Part shown: positions 54,309 through 62,902 of the stretch, piece by piece
How the letters are laid out: each line of letters begins with the position of its first letter
Position numbering within the stretch: position 1 is the stretch's first letter
Assembly: GCA_020744425.1 (NCBI GenBank)
Contig: JAGMUV010000022.1
Span: 868,001-932,000 of the forward strand
DNA: 64,000 bases
Direction of reading: 5' to 3'
Source of the DNA: Dactylonectria macrodidyma
Taxonomy: Eukaryota > Ascomycota > Sordariomycetes > Hypocreales > Nectriaceae
Notes under the pieces: model-generated
What the model was told of the DNA's origin: nothing
Seen by the model: only the letters and a program-made list of their open reading frames with translations
Database searches by the model: none
Made by a program: the position numbers and the translations under genes

Positions 54309-54480
54309 TGATAAGCTTTGCGTGACAAACAAGCTTGCGTGACACTTATACTGTGCATCTAAGAGTGTAAACTTTAAAATTTCTAAAACAGGCTATATAA
54401 CTCTGAGATTTTTAGAAAATTAATTATAGATATTTAACTAAAATATTAATAAGCTATTTTTTAAAACATTTTTAAATTTT
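54309..54480. mobile_element. Relic of a second pogo-type element, end-to-end with the first
   Basis: Begins atgataagctttgcgtgac and continues with sequence similar to 7505-7625 (tatactgt.ca.ctaa.agtgtaaa.ttta.aatttctaaaacagg), so it belongs to the same family as the inner element there. The far end is not found. Confidence 0.65.
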
Positions 54481-54559
54481 TACAGGCTTTGCTGGGGTAG
54501 GAAGTGTTGAATTGGAGGCATGTGCCTTGAGGAACGAGGTACGAAGTGACGAAAGGTTT

Positions 54560-55006
54560 TCTGCCGCCATCTTTTTCCAGACCTCAAAATCACCTGACTC
54601 TTCCAATCAAAAGTTTCGCCCTTAAAACCCGTGCCTTGACGCCTGACCAAACCCGCCGTACTGTACTGCTCTTTTTCTGCAACGCCTTACGTCTCACACG
54701 AAAGAGGAAAGATGACAAATTGTAGCAAGTGGCAAGCACGTACCATCTCTTCTAGCTCTTGCGGCAATACTGATCAGTAGACGAGGAGATTTTCGTCTCT
54801 AACTTCGTTCCTCAAGGCTCTTCTAGGCAGACCGCCTGCGGTTTGCGTCTCCTGTCTTTTTCCGGGCCTCAAAATCACCTGACTCTTCCAATCAAAAGTT
54901 TCGCCATTAAAACCCGTGCCTCGGCGCCTGACCAAACCCGTCGTGCTGTCTATCTTTTTCCGCAACGCCTTGCTTCTCACACAACATGAACGAAAGAGGA
55001 CCTTCT
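54560..55006. repeat. Duplicated ~145-bp block
   Basis: 54567-54712 and 54853-55000 share ctcaaaatcacctgactctt, ccaatcaaaagtttcgcc, ttaaaacccgtgcct and gcctgaccaaaccc with scattered differences, in direct orientation. Flanking ttgaggaacga and tcgttcctcaa pieces are inverted. Origin unknown. Confidence 0.7.
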
Positions 55007-56407
55007 TACACCGGGGTTCCAAAAGTCCTGCAACAGCCCCACTTACACCACCACCCTGACCGGAACACATAGAATAAAGATACCAATTCCACAGGCTACA
55101 GACTAGCTACAATAAAAGTAACTACATTTTTGGATTCCTCAGAGGCGTGGCTTTAATATTTTGTATACCAACCCTTGGCTTTGCGGCAGGCCTCGATCCT
55201 CCGCGGCATTGACTCTAGCAGGCCCCGAATGAAGTCCTGAGGGATAGCTTCCCACGCCGCTTCCAAGCACGCTTTAAATTTTGCGATATCAGCTGCGTTT
55301 TTCTTTAATTTGGAAACCCAGGGGAACATTCTATAGAGATCTCTCTTTAGTCTGGCCCAGACGTGCTCAATAGGGTTCAAATCGGGGCTATGAGGAGGCC
55401 AGTCAATAAGAGAGATTCCGTGCTCAAGCAGGAAGCTCATCGAGACCTTTGATGTGTGGATTCCGGCATTATCTTGCTAGAAATGCCAGGTGCCATTATA
55501 ATCAGGAAGAAGCCCAGAAGTCAGAGCTTCAATATAGCTATTAGATGAGTAGCTACTGCGCTTAGAGGCTGTGTCTTAGGTCATAATAACCAGCTTGCTT
55601 TAGCTCTCCTTACAAATTGCACCCTACACTATTATCATTATATCTCCCTTACTATGAGCTGTTTTATTAATGAATTTTGGGTTATAGATCTCATAAGTGA
55701 ACCTCCAGACCCAGGTGCCCGGATTAGCGCTGCCATTTAAGCAGAGCACTCATCAGAGAAGATAACCTAAAGTATGTAAGTAATGCGTATAGTAGCAGAC
55801 AAGGGCATCTCAAACACTTAGTCATACCTCACCCAATTCTTCTTCTCTTTTCGCCCAGTCGCGCGTGAATTAAAGCCGCTAAGCTGCATCTTCCTTTCGT
55901 AAAAAGATCCTCTTCCTAGCTTGTCATTTGCGCAAGTTAACCTCATTTAAAGTCCGGCGGACAGTCATAGCGCTGACCCCAAGACTCAGGTCATCCACCA
56001 AGTCTTTCCTTAAGACGCTTTCATCCTGTCATACAGCGTGAATAATAGCCCTTTTCGCCCGAGGCGTCAGACTTGGGGGACGCCCGGACCGAGGGCTAGG
56101 ATCGATTGATGCTGTTGTCTCGAGCCGTTGAAGCAGACGGCTGATTGTGGCTGTCGTAACCCCAAAACGCGTCGCGACCACACTCCTCTTTTCTCCAGCT
56201 TGTACAGCCGCAATAATAGCCGCACGAAGCTCGGGGCTAGTTTGTTGTCTTCCTTAGCGATTTCCAGATATTATAGTCCCAAAAGACCGTAAATTGGACG
56301 TCATAATAAAAAGTTGTGGATGATTGAAGATGAAGGTGGCAGGAAACGCGGTTCCGATCGTCGACGCGAGTCGCGTGGCGTTGCAGGACTTTTGGAACCC
56401 CACTGTA
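55007..56407 (-). mobile_element. Tc1/mariner-type element with TA target duplication
   Basis: Terminal inverted repeats TACA..GGGGTTCCAAAAG and TCCTGCAA at 55007-55034 and 56380-56407, with TA at both tips; total 1401 bp. The interior encodes a decayed Tc1-like transposase on the reverse strand. Confidence 0.88.
55153..56270 (-). pseudogene. Tc1-type transposase remnant
   Basis: The best frame (55440-55153) reads LIDWPPHSPDLNPIEHVWAR followed by LKRDL, which carries the last catalytic Glu region of Tc1 transposases. Further upstream on the reverse strand, degenerate words (VVATRFGVTTATISRLLQRL, DPSPRSGRPPSLTPRAKRAI) show the N-terminal helix-turn-helix. Several stops lie between. Confidence 0.82.
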
Positions 56408-56920
56408 GTCATGCAGTCTCAACAACCTCTGACCCAATTACCCAACATCGTATCCATAATATTTCAAGACTTCCGCCTCTCGTCATCGGAGTGATCTCCG
56501 CTGAGCGAGCTCCGTCATCTCTCCGTTTCGTAGCTCTTCGAGGGTCTAAGCGGGGATCTGAACGGGGGGCTGTGCGAGGTGTGCTGCTGACCGTCTTGCA
56601 GCCGTATACCCTCTGCCAGTTCCGCTGCATCCGGCCGCCTGCCGTTCTGAAGATCATTCATCAGGTTCTTGCAGGCTCCCAAGGAAGTGACGATGTAGAA
56701 TGCAATGTTCCAGAAGCCTTGGAGGGGAAGAACGAAGGCGCCTATGTACTTTAGAGGCGCGTAGGTGCTCCCATAGTGGACGAACGAGTACACTCGGTTG
56801 GCGCTGGACGGGAGTCATGTGATGAGAAGCACAGTGAAGAAGAGAATAGTGCGCTTCGTGTATCACCAAGCCGCGTTGTTCACGTCGTAGTTTTGGGCAT
56901 TAACAGTCACCAGATTCGAA
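56408..56920 (-). pseudogene. Fungal GPCR-like (Git3/cAMP-receptor type) C-terminal fragment
   Basis: Reverse strand: YTKRTILFFTVLLIT, then SSANRVYSFVHYG and PLKYIGAFVLPLQGFWN. This matches the last two transmembrane helices of fungal Git3/cAMP-type receptor-like proteins, followed by a Ser/Arg-rich tail. Two TGA codons (about 56828 and 56876) stand where Trp is expected and would arise by G-to-A changes. Truncated at the 5' side. Confidence 0.6.
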
Positions 56921-57245
56921 TCGGTTAATGGAGAGGCGCGCCATATACGGGGCCTATTACCGGGATTTTCTGAGGGGGTGTGATGGGATAACTCGCAAGT
57001 TTAGCGATAGACTAGTCCTGTCTAAACCTCAACACGGCGTGCCGAGCCATGAATCCCGAGTGTGGGCAGACATCCCGAGTAAGATCACCGACATCTTGAG
57101 GTCCCTCATATAACGCAAGATACCTAGTCCTAGCCTGGTGATAGTGCGAGAAAGTTTATAATATCCTATGCCTCATAGAAATGAAAAGAGATCTCTAATG
57201 CGATCATCAAGATCGTACAGCTCCGCCAGTATAGTATTGAGGACT
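56921..57245. other. Spacer
   Basis: Nothing recognised. Confidence 0.4.
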
Positions 57246-57563
57246 TCACCATGGCTTAGAGGTTCCATCATAATATAGGAATTTCCCGGTGTCCTTATTT
57301 TCTAACGTCGACAACGTCCGTAGCACATTGCTCGCGCTGTCCGCCACTTCCATTTTTGCAGTTGGGCCTCCCATCTGGGTCTTTACATGCCCGGGTGCAA
57401 CGCATACCACCATCGCCTTGCCTTTGAGCTCGGCGGCTTGATGCACAGTCAGCATATTCAGCGCCGCCTTGCTGATGCTATAAGCAGGATACTCTGCTTT
57501 AACCCGGCCGTCAGAAATCTGAGTCATGCTCCCAACCCCAGAACTGATGTTAGCAACAACCGC
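57246..57563 (-). pseudogene. SDR fragment interrupted by hAT copy 2
   Basis: Reverse strand from the hAT border: VVANISSGVGSMTQIS, YPAYSISKAALNMLTVHQAA (catalytic YxxxK as YSISK), VCVAPGHVKTQMGG, and a normal C-terminus GKFLYYDGTSKPW. The N-terminal NAD(P)-binding half is beyond the hAT element and is not found at the other hAT border, so it was lost or moved by rearrangement. Different from the SDR at 23.9-24.4 kb. Confidence 0.78.
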
Positions 57564-60500
57564 CAGCGCTGCCCATAAATCAAATCCAAACAAACAAACT
57601 GCCAAACAAATCAAACAAATAGAGCGAAATCTTATTTCAAATCAAACAAATACAAAACCCCGGATTTGAAATGCAATTTGATATATTTAATACACAATAT
57701 AGCGAGGCGGCCGAGCAGGTCCAGGCTGATGAGTGCGTAATAGTAGCCTACCCGGAACCTGCTACGTTATCTATATACTGATTAGTCTGACTAATTAGAG
57801 TCATCCTAAAAATGCCTGTTAACAAGCCACTTTTCTTTATGATTAAGAGGCCTAGAACTAGAAGTCGCTTCTTATTATCCTTATTCCCCACAAGTTCAGC
57901 ACGCGTTTTGGGGAATTGTTTACCTGCTTTCAACGCGTGCCAGTGCGGACTGATGCATGCCCAACGACACCATGCTTCCTTCTCCACCCTCCGCCTTTGC
58001 TCTTCTCCGACCGCCGAGGAACTTGGCAAGTCAACTCGAATCGACGACGCAGACGGCATTGCCAGACCATCCCACCGTTGCAGATCTCCCGCAAGCGGTA
58101 TGGAGGAACAGACGATATGTTCTGGAAGAGTCCTTATCTAGAAAGGGGTCGAAGGGCCGGAAGAGCTGGATCAAGCGCCATGGTTTATTTCTTGTTGAAC
58201 TAGATGCTAACGACAGCCCGTCGAACCCTTACTGGGCCTGCCGTTTATGCGATGCGAAGGGCCAGCCCGAGTTCTTCGCCGCTGCTGCTACCAGTTCGGC
58301 AGCTGACCACCTCCGCAAGTACGTCACACGTGAAGCATCGTCATCTTGAGCATCATTGATAAGTGCAGGTCACACCGGATCTTCGAAAGCAGCCAAGGCG
58401 CTGATATAGACCCATCGACTGACGACTCCGATCGGGCCAAGCGACCACGCTTGCACTACAGCGCCGTCCCGCGAGCCAAGGTCAAGATTGTCTGAGAACT
58501 AAGCCTAGGACTTCTGATCAACGCCGACGTTCCCTTTTCTTTCTTCACGGATCCATTCTTTGAACAGCTCGTGTGGCAGCTCGACCCTCATTTATCAGGC
58601 CAGATACCATGGAGCCGGCAATCGATGAGCCGTCTGCTAGACGATATGTACAAGTCCAAGAAAGACCAAGTCAAGCAGGAGCTTTTGGATGCCCTCACTA
58701 AAATTCATCTCGGGTTCGACCTCTGGACCTCGCCTAATCGGTACGCTATAATGGCGGTCACAGCTCACTTCCTTGACCGCCAGGGCCACCACCAGTCGCG
58801 CCTACTGGCACTTCGACGCCAGCTCGGGTGTCATAGTGGGGAAAACCTCGCCGTAACGCTTTTGCAAATCGTCTAAGAGTGGAAAATAGAGGACTGAGTT
58901 GGAACGGTGATCTCGGACAATGTGTCCTCTACCGATAACTGTCTCCAACATTTTTACAGAATTCTCGACATAGAAATGACACCGGCGGACGTACGTACTA
59001 AACGCATGCGCTGCTATGGACATATCTTGAACTTGGTAGCTCGTGCGTTCCTCTACGGGGAAGATTTCGAGGCTTTTGAGGCCGAGTCGCAGGTTTTTAA
59101 CCTTCTCGGCTGCTACGAGGAAGACCTACGGCACTGGAGAAAGAAAGGGCCAGTGGGAAAGCTTCATAATGTTGTTAAGTTCATTAGATCGTCCCCTCAG
59201 AGATGCGAGCTCTTTAAGAGGATCGTATGTAAGAATGACGAAGCATAAGGCCTTCTCCTAGCAGGCGAGTCTACAGCGGAGCTAGAGGTTGTTCTAAATA
59301 ATAACACGAGATAGAATTCCACTTACTTCATGGTCTCTTGAGTGCTTATTAAGTAAGGAGATATTACGGCCTTCTTAGTATATCCAGATATAGAGGGATA
59401 GCTACCCTAAGGTGATGTTTTAAAAGGTGATGACTGGAGGCTTTTAGCAGAAGTTAAGCATATCCTTAAGCTGTTCTATTTGCAGACTATGAGAGCGTAA
59501 GGGTAGAGTAGTGAGGGAGGCTATGGATGCCTTTGGGAGGTGATGATGGGCATGGAATATTTGCTAGAACATTTAGAGGATTAGAAGCTATTCTATCACG
59601 CTGCCCCAGACGAGACAGCGGAAAAGAGTGCTAACTCGCAGGTGAAACTGCCTTGAGGGCGACCAGACCGAAATCGCCAGCTCCCTACTAGATTCACGGA
59701 CTGTGAGATGGACATGCAGCCGCGAAAGCCATAGGAGAGCCCCTTTCCAGATCATGACTAAGGAGGACATAGTGGACGGGGTAAGGCGTTCGGATTATTA
59801 AAGATTGATGATATGGGAAAAGATTATCGACACTATATGAGGCTCTTTATTATGACGGCCTGGCAGAAGCTCAATGAGTATTACACTAAGCTAGGGGAGT
59901 CCCTGTTGTTTGCTGCATCTATTATTCTGCATCTGGCTCTTAGTATGAGTTACGTTAAGATGAATTGGGCTACGGAAGAGCAGCTTGTATGGGTGAGAGA
60001 CGCTAAGATAGGTCTATCTGACTACCTTAACCGCTAGTATTGTTACAGCCGGCCGATAGTAACGGATGAATAGCAAAAGGCAATTATGAAGACTGCGATA
60101 TCGTCATGCGTGCTATATAAAACACATGAGGATAGTGTATTCAAACAATAGGTGAAAAGCAGGAGAGCTCGAGCAACGGTGATGGGCAGCGAACTTGAGC
60201 GCTATTTGCGGCTAGAACCACAAGAAACCGAGGATCCAATCAAGTGGTGGATGGCCCACCAGGGACCATTCCCGGTGCTTAGCCAGCTGGCTCTTGATAT
60301 ACTTGCTATCCCGGCGATGGCAACTGATTGTGAGAGGTCTTTCAGCCTTGCTAAGTTGACGTTAACGTCACAGAGACTTTCGATGAGTGCGGAAACATTG
60401 GAGAGGCTGCAGTGCCTTAAGAACTGGATCAGGCATGGTGCTGCGAAGCTTGGCGCTACTGCACCTGGGACAGATGGGTTACACTGGGATATTGAGAGTA

Positions 60501-60632
60501 GTATGGAAAGCACAGATGTTAGGATTTGAAATATTTGATTAAATATTCCAAATAACAAATCTGGCTTTGCGGGCTATCAAATATTTCAAATATGACTCTG
60601 GATTTGATTTGTTTGATTTGAGGGCAGCGCTG
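57564..60632 (+). mobile_element. hAT transposon copy 2
   Basis: 3069 bp, reverse-complement twin of copy 1, same termini (CAGCGCTGCCC...GGGCAGCGCTG). Flanking 8-mers: acaaccgc (left) and tcggcaag (right). The right flank tcggcaag is the same 8 bp that ends the pogo N-terminal half next to copy 1, as expected of a hAT 8-bp target duplication now distributed over the two copies. Confidence 0.93.
57957..60529 (+). pseudogene. hAT transposase remnant (copy 2)
   Basis: Same fragments and same stops as in copy 1, in mirror order: BED-like region 57957-58349, 58571-58876, 58907-59248, 59813-60037 and C-terminal dimerisation region 60152-60529. No difference from copy 1 was noticed in any translated segment. 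Confidence 0.88.
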
Positions 60633-62045
60633 TCGGCAAGCGCTGGGCTTCTAACTTCGTTAGGCGACACCAAGAGCTTAAGACGCGTTTTTTTCGTAAA
60701 TATGACTATTAAAGAGCCAAATGCGAAGATCCGACTATTATTCGCGACTGGTTCAGGCTCGTGGAGAACACAATCGTGAAATATGGTATTGACTTAGCTG
60801 ATATCTACAACTTTGATGAGACCGGCTTTATGATGGGCATAATCGCAAGCGGAATGGTCGTCACAGGCGCAGATAGGCGTAGAAACCCGAAATCAGTCCA
60901 GCCTAGAAACCGGGAATGGGTTACGGTCATTCAGGCGATCAATGCAGAAGGCTGGGCGATCCAGCCGTTCATCGTGGTTGCGGGCTAATATCACCTCGCT
61001 AGCTGGTACTGGGAAAGCAACCTCCCGGGCGATTGGGCTATTGCAACAACTCCAAATGGCTGGACCGATAATGAAATAGGTCTTCAGTGGCTCAAGCACT
61101 TTGACCGGCACACGAAGAATCGATTGACCGGTCGCTATCGTCTTCTGATCCTTGACGGGCACGAAAGTCACTACTCAGTCGACTTTGAGAAATATTGTGA
61201 ACAGAACGACATTATTACGCTTTATATACCGCCTTATTCGTCTTATTTACTTCAGCCTCTTGATGTCGGGTGCTTTAGGCCACTTAAAAAGCCTACGGTC
61301 AAGAAATTGAGCGGTTGATCAGATGCTCTATAACCCACGTTTTAAAGACTGAGTTCTTCCCAGCCTTTTATGCCGCCCACTAAGCCGCCATGACGGCGAG
61401 CAATATTAAAGGGGGTTTTCGAGGGGCTGGACTTGCTCCTTTAGACCCAGAAAATGTCACATTAAAGCTTGATGTGCAGCTACGGACTCCAACACCGGCC
61501 GAGGAGGATGTCAGCCTCCCTAACCCTTGGGTCTCAAAGACCCCAAAGACTGTGCTTAAGGCTAGCTCGCAGTCCGAATACCTCAAAAGACGAGTTAGGA
61601 GGCATCAAAGCAGCTCTCCAGCATCTATCCTTAAAGCGCTCGAGTCATTTTCTAAGGGAACAAAGGCAATAATGCACCAGATGGCATTATTGAAGTCTGA
61701 AAACCAGATCCTTCGACAGGCAAATGAGACCCTTAGTAAGCGGCGCAGAGCAAAAAGAACCCGCCTACGTCAAGGAGGGAAGATGACTGTAGATGAGGGA
61801 AGGGGTGAGATAGATCAGAGAGATGTTGATGCACAGGTAGCAGCTGAATCGTCGAGAAGTGGTGGTCGAGGGAGGTCGGCGATGCCGAGGGAAAGGCGCT
61901 GTGGAACTTGTAGAAAGGCTGGTCATAATGCAAGGACCTGTCAGGCTGTAATTGAGACCTCTGGAGATGAGGATAGCGATTTGTTTTAATTAATAAAATA
62001 GTTTGTTGTGTTTTTATTGTGATTTTTATTTTACAAGTTAGCATT

Positions 62046-62082
62046 TTTGTCACGCAAGCTTGTTTGTCACGCAAGCTTATCG
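62046..62082 (+). repeat. 3' terminal inverted repeat of the split pogo element
   Basis: gtcacgcaagctt twice, separated by gttt, then atc; reverse complement of the 5' repeat at 54264-54308. The last about 15 bases of the expected tip are missing here and appear at 62187-62204. Confidence 0.8.
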
Positions 62083-62186
62083 ATGGTGCCCGCAATTGCG
62101 TCGTAATTCGCTTAGACCACGTGACGACTTATCCCCCGCAAAACCGGGCCCGTGAAATCGTGTGCGCGACGCCTGATAAGTTCTGC
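62083..62186. other. ~104-bp insertion inside the pogo terminal repeat
   Basis: Cttatc occurs both at the left border and again at 62187 before atgcacgttata, the likely displaced tip. GC-rich compared with the element. Could be a small insertion with a 6-bp duplication, or a second degenerate pogo end. Confidence 0.4.
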
Positions 62187-62204
62187 TTATCATGCACGTT
62201 ATAT

Positions 62205-62449
62205 GCTCCGCGTAATTAAACTTAAACTAGTCATGCGAATGTGGCCGGACAAGGGTCTCAAGGGGTTGTGGGGACTAGGGATTCAACTCCCTAGACCACA
62301 GGGAATTTTTGGGGATTTTCAAGACAGACAAGATCATCAGCTTCAACAGCTGCAGAGGCAGGGAAGCCTCTGAGCTGCCCAATTTGACCCGGACTTTCAT
62401 TTTCTAGACCGTATGACTATCAATTTCATCGCGAATTTCATACATTTCA
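62205..62449. other. Spacer left of the Copia-type element
   Basis: Contains a small inverted pair (ggactaggga/tccctagacc). No gene recognised. Confidence 0.4.
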
Positions 62450-62716
62450 TGTCGCATATCAAGCCCCGGCCCCACTAGAGCAGCTGCCGTCGAAATGAGG
62501 CAAGGATCACGATCATCGTGAACTTGTTCACGATGAGAGTGAACGACCACAATTAGCGTCAAGCAGCAGGCTGCTGCCTAAACAGCCAACGCTTTCATTT
62601 GTGTATAAAAGAGCTGCACGGCTCAGTGCATCTTGTCATTGAGTTCTTGCTCCTTAGATAATTCTCATCAATTGACTGGTGCCAACAATGATCCCTGTGG
62701 AGCCAATTGTCTGACA
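62450..62716 (+). mobile_element. 5' LTR of a Copia-type retrotransposon
   Basis: 267 bp, TGTCGCATATC...TTGTCTGACA, with inverted ends TGTC../..GACA. The start is confirmed by the truncated copy at 37652-37779, which ends exactly at the same TG. It contains a TATA box (tataaaa, 62604-62610) and, at about 62515-62536, the 22-bp palindrome catcgtgaac-tt-gttcacgatg. The 3' LTR lies beyond the window. Confidence 0.85.
62604..62610 (+). promoter_or_regulatory. TATA box of the LTR promoter
   Basis: tataaaa in the right third of the LTR, the position expected for the retrotransposon promoter. Confidence 0.6.
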
Positions 62717-62735
62717 GTTATGAGCCCGGTAGCAC
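62717..62735 (+). other. Primer-binding site (Met tRNA anticodon half)
   Basis: gttatgagcccggtagcac follows the LTR end directly. gttatgagccc is complementary to GGGCTCATAAC, the anticodon stem-loop of initiator Met tRNA, as in Copia-group elements that prime from an internal tRNA half. Confidence 0.65.
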
Positions 62736-62902
62736 TTTAGGCGCTCATCATAGCTGATTCCGACCGTTGTGCAAGGACACTTGCACGACGCCTATCACCA
62801 CACATCACATAACGGATCCGAATCCTGCCACAAGCCTCATCTGCTGCCTGCCTGCCTGTCGGCCCCTTCTTTTTTGCTGCCCAATACCAAGCGTTTCCAA
62901 AG

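Larger units (their letters stand above)
60633..62204 (+). pseudogene. pogo-type transposase, C-terminal half and 3' end
   Basis: Continues the protein cut at 53895: RWASNFVRRHQELKTR, IYNFDETGFMMG (first Asp), LLILDGHESHYS (second Asp) and PYSSYLLQPLDVGCF (third Asp), a DDD triad of the pogo/Fot1 DDE_1 group. A Ser/Arg-rich tail and a zinc knuckle CGTCRKAGHNARTC follow, with a stop at about 61989. Three TAA codons (about 60694, 60987 and 61381) stand at positions where CAA is likely, and a frameshift lies near 61300-61316. The 3' terminal repeat is at 62046-62082. Its outer tip appears displaced to 62187-62204. Confidence 0.85.

Noticed and set aside
50818..57563. cggacagg and gcggttgt as the target duplication of the first hAT
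   Set aside because: After virtual re-inversion the two 8-mers differ at several positions, so they cannot be taken as an original duplication.
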